Of a DNA stretch of 64,000 bases, positions 1 to 10,140 are shown in pieces (the stretch's first letter is position 1; every line of letters begins with the position of its first letter). The notes below the pieces were generated by a model, which ran no database searches, was not told where the DNA came from, and worked only from the letters and a program-made list of their open reading frames with translations. The stretch is from Phanerodontia chrysosporium. Its lineage: Eukaryota > Basidiomycota > Agaricomycetes > Polyporales > Phanerochaetaceae. Where the stretch lies: NCBI GenBank assembly GCA_001910725.1, contig MJGA01000051.1, positions 1 to 64,000 on the forward strand, in the 5' to 3' direction. The position numbers and the translations under genes were made by a program.

Positions 1-3000
1 GGTCAAAGAAGGAAGAATCTGCAAATATGGTTGTGTCAGTTAATCGCTTTAAAACTGACATACACGGTCGAAAGGGGACCATGCGCGTAAATCGGCCATG
101 TCACCGCGCGTGTTTCGAAACACGCGCGGATGAATGGCCCTTTTTGAATGGTGCCTCGAAACTGCACCATCTCCCGCGCGTGTTTCGAAACACGCGCGGG
201 GAACCACCCCATTCTCGCCCTTGTAGGCTCGAACCACAAGAACGAAGCCCTGGGTCCAAAACGGCGTGCTCATCCGCGCGTGTTTCGAAACACGCGCGGA
301 TGGATGCCCGTTTTTGAATGGTGCCTCGAAACTGCGCCATCTCCCGCGCGTGTTTCGAAACACGCGCGGGAACCACCCCATTCTCGCCCTCGTAGGCTCG
401 AATTACAAGAACGAAGCCCTGGGTCCAAAACGGCGTGCTCATCCGCGCGTGTTTCGAAACACGCGCGGGTGAATGCCCGTTTTGAACGGTGCCTCGAAAC
501 TGCACCATCTCCCGCGCGTGTTTCGAAACACGCGCGGGGAATCGCACCGAAACTCTATACCAAGAAAAATCATACCGTACTCACCTCAGATAAAGCGTCC
601 TTGCAAAACTCCAAGCGACGGAACGTGTCCATGACGAAGGTGAGGCTGGGAAGCGGCATCGGCCCAAAGTTCTCGTGGCACTGCTGGCCAGAGAGCACAA
701 AGACGACGGCTTTCGCCTCGACCTGCGCCCACAGATCCTTCGAGTGCTGCGACGCACTGTCGTCCGCCTTCACGCTCTCGCACTTCGCAGAGACGAGCTC
801 GCGCAGCTTTGTCAGGTACATCTCCAGCGCATGCTGGACGAGGGCCTGATCGCCGTTGTTGCGCAGAGTCTTGTTCGTCAGCAACAACGCGACGTCCGCC
901 AGCTCGACGCACTTCTTGTCGGTCTTGAAAGCGTGCATGTACGCCTCGTCTGCCAAGGACATGATGTCAGGTAGTATTTCGTACGAAGGGCGTTCCGTCT
1001 TGTTCCCCAGCATGAGCTTGTACATTCCTCGCCAGCTTTTCTTCGACTGCGCGACCACTTCAGGGACTTCCGAAGCACCCTGCTGCGTCCAGTTGCCGAT
1101 GCTGTTGTCCAGAGTGCTGATGTCAGGGCAGTCCTTGATGACCCGCCCCATCGCATCGAAATGCACCCAGAGCGTCCCCACGATCGTCGACGCAAGCTGT
1201 GTCCCAAACAAATCAGCAACGCCCCATACACGTCAAGCCAAGCCTCGCGCGAGCGCGAGCGAACTTACCGCACCGTACACGTCCAGCAAATGCTTCTGCA
1301 ACAAGTTCACCTTCCAGATCGCGTGCTTCGCCAGCGCGTCCTTCGCATGTGTGATGCGAACCAACAGGCTGAGCGAATGCGCCGAGCGAAGCAGCGCAGT
1401 CACCGCCGCCGATTTTCGCGGCTGACCCAGTTGCTGCTTCGCGACCTCGGCCATGGCTGTCGCGGCGTCGACAATCTCAGCCGTGTCCTTCTTCGCGCCC
1501 TTCGCAGCCTTGCCGGCCTTCGCAGCCTGGGCAGCAGCCTTCGCGGCCTGAGCAGCGGCCTTCGCGGCCGCCTTCGTCTGCTTCGTCGAGGCCTCGGGCG
1601 CGGATGCGTCCTCGTTCGCGCCACCCGCGTTCGCGTCCGCCTCCTCGGCGTCCATGCTGAGTTTCTCAGCTTCCGCCGGAGGCGCGTTCGCGTCCTTCAT
1701 CGAGGTCGCCGTCGTTGCCAGATTCTTCACCGCGATACTCACCAGCTTGCTCGCGTCGTTCTTCTCGTCCCCGTAGAGGAGCTTGTCCAGTTCGATGCCG
1801 AGGAGCCCCAAGATCATCTCCAGAAACTCCTCAGGAGTCTCTCCGCGCACCATCTCCCGGAAGTTCCTCGCCATCTCGTAGAGATCGTCCGAGGTGAGCT
1901 TGTCTGTCAAGTCCGTCAGCTTCGTTAATAGCATTTACCAGTAATTCGCCACTCACCGAAGTCGTAAATCGCGACGAGCCACCATCCGCTCGCCTTCTGG
2001 ATCTGCGCCCACTTCCGCGTCTGCGCAGTCACCCTCTCCAAGTCGTCGAGCACGACCTTGTACTCACGAGCGTACGGGAGGGTGCTGGTATCCTGCGGGC
2101 CGTCGAGGCTCTCCTTCTCGACCAGCGGCTTCAGCCGCTCGGCCTCCGCGCGCAACGTATGAATCTGGACCGCGCCTTGAACGAGCCGAACGTTCAGGAT
2201 CTTCATGTACTCCCGAAGCGCGGCGAGACGATGCTGTCCACCAGAGACAGCAACGTACTTCGTCCCGTCCTTCAGCAGCGAGTCCAGCATAGGCCAGTCT
2301 TCTTCCGACGCCTTGACAATGTCGAGCTTCTGCAGTGCGGCGAAGCTCGCGCACCGCTGGAGTCGCTCGACCGCGTCCGGTTTGAGGTCCGTCGCCGGGC
2401 TCAGCGGGATCTTGAACATCGTCTCCAAGTCGACGCGTCGAATCTCTTCGTCGTCGAACTTCGTCACCAGGTTCGAGACACCGACTCTGTGAATTAACCG
2501 CCTCACCCACATGCCAAACTCGGCGCGGACCGACTCAGGTGCGATCCAGTTAACGCGAGCGTACCCGAGGAACGCCGCGTGGATGTTCACCCGCATCTTC
2601 ACGATGACGTGCGGGTCGACGATGTTCTGGTCATCGGGGAGATTCGACAGCTCGTGCATGACCTCTATGAGCTCGTTCGACTGAAAACGATTCATACTTA
2701 ATATTTCGTTGTATTTAATATCAATAAAAGACGCACGTATTGTTCCTCCGCAGTGAGCACTTCGTCTACCCAAACTTCCTTGCCCGTTGCCTTCTCCTTC
2801 CCCTTCCCCTTCCCCTTCCCCTTCCCCTTCCCCTTCTCCTTCGAGGTCCGCTCCGTATCCTCCTCTCCCTCGCTCTCCTGGCTCTCCTCGCTCAGAATGA
2901 CGATATCTGGGTCCGCGGAGTCCGCGGTGTCCGCTTGCGCAGCGGACCGGCTGCCGGACGCCTGAGCATTCGCATCTGAGGACTTTGCAGTCCCCTGCTT

Positions 3001-3105
3001 GGCGAACGAGCTGAGCAGCACCTTGGGATCACTGGCCGGGTTGGCCTTGGCCAGCTTGATCGCCTTTTTCAAAACAGAGCTTTTAGCGGACTGTTTGGGG
3101 GCCAT
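1..3105 (-). CDS. Nuclear-type protein with a ParB-like GGQHR motif (5'-complete, 3' end off window)
   Basis: Five exons fit one frame: 3105..2737, 2680..1957, 1903..1269, 1196..585 and 18..1, giving 786 codons before the left edge. Introns are 56, 53, 72 and 566 nt, all GT-AG with consistent phase. The N-terminus is charged, with a run of GK repeats (about residues 100-115), and looks nuclear. Around residue 255 the stretch VAVSGGQHRLAAL resembles the box II region of ParB/sulfiredoxin-like nucleases. An Ala/Lys-rich AAKAAAQAAKAAAQ segment lies in exon 3. I do not recognise the whole protein, so a DNA-binding or ParB-like role is inference. The last visible intron (19-584) carries the palindrome array. 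The 3' splice site TTTGCAG at 19-25 is clear, and the exon continues past the window edge. Confidence 0.65.
104..538. repeat. Array of six 26-32 bp palindromes
   Basis: Six copies of a palindrome lie at 104-129, 173-200, 271-302, 343-370, 443-468 and 511-538. Each half is CCGCGCGTGTTTC, followed directly by its exact reverse complement with TTCGAA at the centre. The copy at 271-302 is a 32-bp perfect palindrome. Start-to-start spacing alternates near 70 and 100 bp because two different spacers alternate, giving a unit of about 170 bp. The array sits inside the 566-bp last visible intron of the gene at 1-3105. The palindromes read through in all frames, which creates false open frames on both strands. 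Confidence 0.95.
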
Positions 3106-3674
3106 TTCTAAGCAAACTAACACTCCAGTGAGTAACTTGGTAGTAAGATCAATTTGCACTGCACTCACAAACAGTATATTCAAGGTGTGCTGGTGTGCTG
3201 GTGAAGGTAGAGAGCGAGAGGCGAGATCGACGAGGGAGCCTTGATCCATCGATCGATGGCATATGTCCCGTTTTGGACGTATTAATTGATGAGAATAAAA
3301 TAATAATATTTGATATGCCCACATATGGGGCTTGTCGGATGTCCAAATGGGATCGTATCAAACAAGGCGCCCATCCGCGCGTGTTTCGAAACATCCGCGG
3401 ATCGAAATGACATACGAGACGTTGGACATCTTTGTACCCCTCTGTATCCTCTACCATACAACACCATAGAATACATGGTACTCTCCGCGCGTGTTTTGCA
3501 ACACGCGCGGAGGAATATATCTTTTTTCATATATTCTTCTGCGAAGCCTGCAAGCTTTGCATTCACCAAGTTACTATATTACATTAACCTATGCATATTT
3601 ATCCACCTATACTTTACATTTGAAACTAGTACGTGTACACAAGAAATACAAATAAAACGACACGATACATGCTA
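3106..3674. other. Intergenic region with two diverged palindromes
   Basis: This holds the upstream region of the minus-strand gene that starts at 3105 and the downstream flank of the gene ending at 3675. The 3375-3400 palindrome differs in the right arm (ACATCCGCGG in place of ACACGCGCGG). The 3483-3512 copy has TTTTGCAA in place of TTTCGAAA at its centre. The rest is AT-rich, and no further gene is seen. Confidence 0.8.
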
Positions 3675-4542
3675 TTACTGCGGGTAGAGCTGACGAAGAG
3701 CGGATGTAACAAGGCACGACTCGATAGAGCTCATACCGATGTCCTCGCGCAGCATCTTCGTGGCGCTCGGGAGGTCGAGCTTGGCAAGGTCGCGCAGGTT
3801 CTCGCCAGTTTTGACTCCAGCTTGCACGAACTGCTCCAGGTACTCGTCGAGTGGGAGGGGCAGGCATTCTAGGAACTTGCGAACGGCCTCACCATCCTCA
3901 CCGGGAGAGCTTCCACCAGCGGTCGCGACCACGCTGCCCACCTCGCCACTCAAAGAACTCTGCTCACCGATCTTCCTCGTTCCCCTGCCGGCCCGCCCTT
4001 TGCCCTTCGCACGCACCTCCTCTCCCTCTCCTCCTTCCTCCTCCTCCTCCTCCTCCTCCTCCTCGTCGCCGTTCTCCTCGTCGTTGTCGTGATAGTCCTC
4101 ATCGTCGCCCCTCACTGCCGCCCGTCGCGCTTTGCCCTTGCCCTTCGATAGGTGCGTCGCCTGCCACTGCTGATTGGCGATGTACCCTCGCAGGTACACC
4201 TCAAGTGGTCATGCCCGCTCGTATTCCACCAAGAACGGGCACTTCTCCACGACCTGTGTGTTGCATCAGCAAATCTCTCTTTAGCTTCACTTGACCATCA
4301 GGTCATTAGATCACTCACCTTTGCCTTCAGAGCCTCGTACTCTGCCTCGTCCCGATTAGACCATCGTGTCCCAGCAGTCATGTACATCGAATATGCCGCC
4401 TTCGCCGCCGACTGTCGATTCGTCACCAACTTTACATCAGCAATTAATCGATCAAGAGAAGCCCTGCAATACATACGATAAGCTCATTCCGATTGACGTC
4501 CGACAAGCCTTCGATAGACTTCAAGCCGCGAACCTTCGACAT
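3675..4542 (-). pseudogene. Small acidic SAM-like protein gene with one in-frame stop
   Basis: Exons 4542..4477, 4429..4319 and 4253..3675 keep frame through two GT-AG introns of 47 and 65 nt. A TGA at 4209-4211 interrupts exon 3 between CPFLVEYERA and PLEVYLRGYIANQQ. A Trp (TGG) in this position would make the domain continuous, so a single G-to-A change is the simplest explanation. After the stop come basic KGKGKARR patches, an acidic run of about ten Glu, and a C-terminal helical segment (LPLPLDEYLEQFVQAGVKTG) that resembles a SAM-like domain. It is downstream of and parallel to the ParB-like gene and also flanked by palindromes. A readthrough or a sequencing error is possible. The start could be ATG 4563 instead. 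Confidence 0.5.
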
Positions 4543-4580
4543 CGAAGTGGGAACTGGAATCATCGTGGTGCAGGGTCGAC

Positions 4581-4600
4581 GTGGTGGTGGTGGTGGTGGT
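4581..4600. repeat. GGT trinucleotide microsatellite
   Basis: Six to seven GTG/TGG repeats lie just upstream of the SAM-like pseudogene start. Confidence 0.85.
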
Positions 4601-4771
4601 AGCGATGGGTGGGTGCTTCGAGAGGTCGCTTGTAGCACAATAAACAATAAGGATCACAAGCACGTGCAGAAACACATGTCTCTCAGCTGCCGTGTTGGTA
4701 TGTTTATGAAGTAATAAATTAAAATAATAATACAGACTTCAAAGTAAAATAGTCAAAAATGGTACTAAAAT

Positions 4772-4968
4772 CCGCGCGTGTCTCGAAACACGCGCGGGGA
4801 TTTATGCCAATTTCTACGATTTTATTTGAGCATAGCATTAGCCTTCAACGGTGTCAAAATTGGCTCATTTCCCCGCGCGTGTTTCGAAACACGCGCGGAT
4901 GAATGGCCACTTTTGCAGAGTGCCTAAAAACCGCCCACCTCCCGCGCGTGTTTCGAAACACGCGCGGG
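4772..4968. repeat. Three further palindromes with a diverged spacer
   Basis: Copies lie at 4772-4797 (one mismatch, TGTCTCGAAACA centre), 4873-4898 and 4941-4968. The DNA between the last two, starting GATGAATGGCC, is a diverged form of the 46-nt spacer of the main array. This block is therefore a second, older copy of the same higher-order unit. Confidence 0.9.
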
Positions 4969-4974
4969 GAACCT

Positions 4975-5945
4975 ATGCATATTTGGTACCATGTAAATTC
5001 CTTGTACCTTCTACGAACCCTGCAACTGAACCTATACTACACTTGCACCCTTTTGTTACCCCACTAGTACCCTCTTGTTACCCTACTAGTACCTTACTAG
5101 TACCTTACTATTACCCTCTTGTTACCCTTCTAGTACCACTTGTACCTTACCTATACCTTACTAGTACCCTTTTGTTACCCTACTAATACCCTACTAGTAC
5201 CGTCTTGTTACCCTTCTAGTACCCTTCTAGTACCACTTGTACCTTACCTATACCTTACTTGTACTCTTCATGTACCCTTATTTTACCCGTATTGTACCTT
5301 ACTTATACCTCCTATGTACCTTGCGCGGGGTTCACCCATGATTCTTGGGTACCCCCAAATAGTACCCCTTTCCTGCGCCAGGTCCAGGTTTGTACCCCCA
5401 AAACCCCACTACCAAAAAGTGGTCCAACCTATAACCCACCTAGAACCCTGAACCCACAGTCGATTTTCCCATATAATCCCTTCTTTAACCCCTCTTTTAA
5501 CCCTCTCGACACCTATCAATTCTCATCTGCGTTCTGGGCCCCCCAACGCCGCGCCTGTCTCAGAACAGTCGCGGCTGACCCACGTCCATATGGCTCCATC
5601 GCTCATCCTGTCAGTCCGCCGCGAGTGTCTCAGAACATTCGCGGCTGACCCATGTCCATATGGCTCCATCGCTCATCATCACCTCTGTCCGCCGCGAGTG
5701 TCTCAGAACATTCGCGGCGCATAGGCTGTCTCAACACTACTTCACATTCCTTACCTTCAACCCTATCAAAACCTTACATATACCCTTCTTTTACCTACCC
5801 AGGACCCATATTAGACCCTGTACCCCTTCCGTAACCATAACCTACCTGCACCATACTTATATCCTAGTTGAACCCACCTTAACCCATGAATAACCCTCAA
5901 CCCGTACTTAGCCCCATCCTGAACCCAACATGTACCCTAAACCGA
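4975..5945. repeat. G-poor, strand-asymmetric low-complexity tract
   Basis: The plus strand is built almost wholly of A, C and T with recurring GTACC, TTACCC, CTACTAGTACC and TAACCC words. From 4985 to 5310 it is an imperfect tandem of TACC-type words. From 5750 to 5945 it drifts to CAACCCTA/TAACCC words. It is interrupted at 5548-5718 by three degenerate palindromes. No gene is supported here. Confidence 0.8.
5548..5718. repeat. Three degenerate palindromes in a 70-bp tandem
   Basis: Copies at 5548-5575, 5618-5645 and 5691-5718 have arms GCCGCG...CGCGGC and a centre GTGTCTCAGAACA. They look like diverged relatives of the CCGCGCGTGTTTC palindrome. The intervening DNA (TGACCCATGTCCATATGGC) is itself tandemly repeated. 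Confidence 0.8.
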
Positions 5946-6279
5946 CAGCAAGAATCTAGGCATAATGCAGCTAAAAGACACAGGGCTAGCACACGGCCAT
6001 AAACGGCCGTGGCTAGCCAAGGCCTTGAGCATGCAAGCAAGCGTGCTGCAACACTTTGCAGCTGAAATCCTTGCTAGAATGCACTGTGCCAGTGAACGGT
6101 CTACTGCCAAGGGGCTAGGCGCCTAGCACCAGAATTGGGCGCTTGGCTGCAGGTAGCAGTGCTTGAGGTGCATCCTAGTGCATCCTAGAGGCCCTCATAA
6201 CCCTACTGGGCGCTTACGAGAATAAAAACTGTAGGGAATTAGAAAACTGTGACAACATCGCAGTCATAGTTATATACAC
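5946..6279. other. Inverted-repeat-rich spacer
   Basis: No gene was found. An inverted repeat lies at 5984-6018, with arms GGCTAGCACACGGCC and GGCCGTGGCTAGCC around a short loop. A perfect 14-bp palindrome (GCTAGGC and its complement) lies at 6114-6127. CTAG and GCAT words recur. It may be the end of another repetitive element joined to the transposase remnant. Confidence 0.6.
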
Positions 6280-7145
6280 TTACCTTTGTTTAATTATGTC
6301 CCGCAGATTCTCTGACTTATGAATACTGGCATTGTCAATGACAATGACAGAATTTTGCATAGGCCACGGGTTCATGCACTCAAGTAGGGCCTTAATGAAT
6401 AAATCAAACGTGGATGAGGTAATAGGCTGATCAAGCACCTCTAGATATAAGATGCCATCGAGTGACAATGTGAGTAGGATTGAAGATCTTACCCCGCGAA
6501 CAAAGCATTCGCGTTTGAAGGACAGTGTCCCTTCAATAGACCAGCCGTAATTGTGCCTTGCTGTTGTGTCATCCTTTGCACTTTCATCCACAAAGACGAG
6601 CTGCTCCAGAGAAAAGTAATTTGATATGATTGATTCGTACTGAGCTTGGTTATACCCGTCACGTTCTGCAGCAATACAAGACAATTATATACATGATTGG
6701 TGACCTACACAACTTACGAGAAGTATAGAACTCATTACGCACCTTCTTCTGAGTGATACCGTGCTATTTGAGTGTGCGGCAGATTGTCGAGAGGGACACC
6801 TCCACACCGCAAACGTTCAAGAGGTCATCTTGGAGTTCGCAGAGTGTTGCGTCCGGGGTGTGCTCGATGCATCCTATCAGAAACTGCTGGGGCTCAATAT
6901 TGCTGTCAGCCCAGGGAAGAACAACTCACCGAAACCTCAAGCCCTGTCAAGATATGCCTGCGTCCCACGACTGCAGGCCTGTCCACCACATCTTTGGTCT
7001 TCCATTGCACACGACGAATTCTCGTGATGGAGTCCAGGTGGCAATCAACCAGGCGAGCAACGTTGGCCTGTTTGACACCAGGCTTGGCTGCCATTCTGAG
7101 GATCAGACGTTTCTCATCTGCAGGGATATGTCTACACTTGCCCAT
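6280..7145 (-). pseudogene. Truncated Tc1/mariner (IS630-type) transposase
   Basis: The N-terminal helix-turn-helix is readable from 7145 (ADEKRLILRMAAKPGVKQ). A middle part near 6890-6755 reads LIGCIEHTPDATLCELQDDL in another frame. A GT-AG intron of about 57 nt ends at TTGCTGCAG near 6686, and the DDE core follows. The core has FVDESAKDDTT for the first Asp and VIVIDNASIHK for the second. A donor site (AAAGGTAAGTG) follows at about 6283, but no segment with the usual third acidic residue (PYSPDLNPIE type) can be found downstream. The gene is thus cut off after the second catalytic Asp. No clear terminal inverted repeats were found. Confidence 0.75.
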
Positions 7146-8365
7146 GGGGGTGGTGAGATGGTGCAGGGAAGTGAGACACAGCGTGGTAAGCGCGATTTTC
7201 TACCACGTAAAATAAAAAGAAAACTGGTCAATAAACTGATGACTGCATGCAGGTTTTCTTGCAGTTTTTGTGCCAGTCACAAATCAAGGAGAATCGCAGG
7301 AAAATTGGCTCCAAGGCAGGAAGCCATTCGTAAGAACCCTTTGTATTCCTTTCTCATAAACTGGAAGAAAACCGTCATTTTATTTGGCTGATTTTTATGT
7401 AGTATTCGGATTACAAGATCGGGGCTACCACGCTGTGAGAGCTACGTCGATGGCATAGGCTCGCTGTTGTCACGGCACCGAAGTGCTGCCGGGTCCACGG
7501 GCGTTCCCCGGGCATCTGGGGCCGGGCATTAGCCGGGTGGGGACTCCGCCCATAATCGAAAAAAATCCGGACCAGACCATTGATTTGCAAACAACTGTCG
7601 TAGTTTTGTCATCAGCTGTCATCTGCAAGCCTGATAGGTCGTCGAGATGTGGCCTGGGCAGATTTGTATATTTTCCGGGCCAGGCTCAGTGCGTGGCATA
7701 CCTTCCAGGGTTCCCCACACTTTTTTACACACCCCTCATACCATGCTGGGTGTAAATGATATAATTTACCGTTGTTTACCCACTTATTTACGGACATGTA
7801 ATTTACACACTACTTTCCTACGCAACACCAGTCGTCTGCCTTAGCAGCTGCAAGTGCCGCAGCCAAGCCGCGCCGTCACGAACAAAGCCGGTTCGTTTCA
7901 TGCCTGGCGAGATCACACAAATGCTCGATTGTTCACGAGCAATATTGGTATTAGGCTAGACGGGACGAGAGACTGGATACACAGGAGAATAGACACCGAC
8001 CGTACTCTGCGCGTGCGCGCGGACGACAAGCTACAAGTTACAAAATAGTGATAGAGAACGTGTTCCCGCACCGCAAGTGAATGTATGCCCGATGCTTGCC
8101 GCAGGTTCGATGACGACGCGAATTGGAAGGGGGTGGATGAGTACGCCGCTCAAGAACGGAGACAGAACACAACGGAGGGACGGACTGGTGATTGCCGCTC
8201 TCCTTCCCGAACGCCCCGCGACAGCCCGCACATCGACGGCTGACCTAGCATATCTTCAACTTTGCGGACACTTATGCGCACACGCACCATTACGACTGAG
8301 GCGAAGTCAGAATGGCCGGTGCAGGGATAATAGTGGACGCACCTTTCGCTACGATGGGACGCACA
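7146..8365. other. Gene-poor interval
   Basis: No gene or recognisable element is seen. The part to about 7400 may belong to the transposon flank. Short open frames here lack splice partners and domain similarity. Confidence 0.5.
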
Positions 8366-9857
8366 CTACAAGAAATCCTCCGCCCTGGCACGCTTCTTAC
8401 CCCGGGACTCGCCTTCTTGGCTCTGACTCTGGCTCGCAGCTTGCTGATTAGCGGTATCCTTTGTCACATGGTACTTCGGGTGGATTGCACGGTGCTCCTC
8501 CTGTTAATTACGATAAGTAGCTGTACGATTAACAGATGTTCGCGTAGTAATCACCGGAGAGAAGTTTGGGTCCGACCACTTGAGGACCGTTGGCTTCTTG
8601 AATGGCGCATACGTCTGCTCGAGTTTCGGGTCTGGGAGCTTCAGTTGGGGTGCTGGGGTGTTGCTCGTCGTACCGGGCGCGGATGGCGCAGATGAAGGAG
8701 GGACGCTGCCACCAGCGCTAGGCGTGACACTCGCGGGAGGCGGCGGCGGCGGGGGCATGCCACCAGCAGGGACGAAGGTAGGCGGCGCGGGCGGAGTGCC
8801 GGCTGATGGAGGGGGAGAGAAGCCTGGCGGCGGGGGCACACCAGGAGGCAGGAACGGAGGGGGTGGGAATGGCGGGCGCATGCCGGGCGCAGGCGGGAAA
8901 GGAGGAACGGGCGCACCAGGAGGGAGCATGCCCGGCGGAGGCGGGAACGGCGGCATACCAGGGGGAACTGGTGGGAAACCTGGCGGAGGGGACGCACCGG
9001 GAGGAATCCTACGCATACAAGTGAGCAAATGGTCGCTTGTTAGGAGAGCACCAACTTACGGAGGCATCATTCCGGGAACGGGGAAGGGCGGCACTGGGTA
9101 AGGTGGGGCAAAAGCAGGAGGCGCACCTGGAGGAAGCACCGGTGGGATACCGGGAGGCGACATGACGGGAGTCGGGACAGCGGGGACCGGTGGAGAAGCG
9201 TAGGCTTGGGGCGGCGCACCGTAGACGGCAGCCGAGCTCTGTTCAGCAGCGGGAGCAGCGTTCTCGGAGGCACCCATGAGAGCCTTGTGCGCTTCGAGCT
9301 GAGCGCGCAGCTCCTCTTCGGACAACGGGCGGTTCTCGATCTTGGGACGCTTGTTCGGGGGCGCACTGATGGTTCCAGGGTTGAGGCCAAGCTCGATCTC
9401 CTTGCGACGCTTGTAGTCGGCGACGTCGGGGGCGGGGATGCCTTCCATACCGAAGATTTCGACTTCGTAGCCATCTCGGCCTGGGAGCGCGTTTTCGATG
9501 CGGGGAAGGCTGTACGAAACGATGAGGGATTGTGGAAAGCGAGGATATATGCTACGCACTTTTCCGGCTCCAACTTGTGCACCTGCTGGATATGAACCGC
9601 TAGACCTCCTGCAGTATTGAGGCGCCGAGGACAGAGATTACACTTGAAATGCTTGGCCTTTTGGTGCTGCATTAGAACTACGTCCCCGATATTGTCAGCA
9701 TCGCAGAAAGTGGAGGACGCGCATACACACCCTTCTCATCTTCAAACTCCCGCTCACAGTACCAGCACCAGGGCCGAAGGATCTAGGAGGGGGATGAAAC
9801 GGCTGCGCAGGCAGTCAGGAGAGGAGAACTTGCCTGCTTGTTTTTCTTCTTCGCCAT
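8366..9857 (-). CDS. BuGZ/ZNF207-type C2H2 zinc-finger protein
   Basis: Six exons (9857..9834, 9782..9731, 9677..9560, 9509..9060, 9008..8555, 8500..8366) give 410 residues in perfect phase. The N-terminus MAKKKNKQ leads into two adjacent zinc fingers ([14 protein letters not shown], then [17 protein letters not shown] and HIQQVHK). Next comes [19 protein letters not shown], the hallmark of the BuGZ family. A long Pro/Gly-rich low-complexity tail follows and ends in [10 protein letters not shown]. BuGZ proteins bind microtubules and Bub3 and associate with the spliceosome; the role here is inferred from that family. The first intron (9783-9833) uses a GC donor (CAG|GCAAGT). The gene shares a 280-bp divergent promoter with the hydrolase gene at 10141. 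Confidence 0.9.
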
Positions 9858-10140
9858 GACGAAAGGAGACCTGCGACGTGGGTGTAGTGCTAAGTCCCTG
9901 GGTGGCGGACGAGGGGACGGTGCTGGCCTTGTCTGCGGGGCGAGTCTCGTGAGATGAGAGTTCGGGACAAGTTTGCGTGCGTGGGCGACCGCAAAGCCCG
10001 GCGCCGGCCGGCCCCCGGTGATGGCTCCCGGCGACACTGGCAAGCGCGAGCGTCATGCGCGCTGGGCTCCTTCAGCGAGGACGCGGTGGGGAGGACAACG
10101 TCGATGACTTTGCCCTCGTCGCCTCGCTAGACTCTCGCAG
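9858..10140. promoter_or_regulatory. Divergent intergenic promoter region
   Basis: This 283-bp gap separates the start codons of two oppositely transcribed genes and must hold both promoters. No TATA box or defined factor site stands out. Confidence 0.5.

Noticed and set aside
201..270. tRNA-like B box (GGTTCGAGCC on the minus strand) in the long spacer
   Set aside because: No matching A box at the right distance and no cloverleaf could be drawn; a SINE origin is not supported.
104..538. CRISPR-like array of repeats and spacers
   Set aside because: The genome is eukaryotic with introns, the repeats are full palindromes, and only two spacer types alternate. There are no unique spacers or cas genes.
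36..849. Long open frames through the palindrome array on both strands
   Set aside because: They arise because the repeat is palindromic and lacks stops in all frames; the peptides are the same short words repeated.
5750..5945. Internal telomere repeat (TAACCC words)
   Set aside because: Words are too irregular and mixed with TACC types; no run of identical units.
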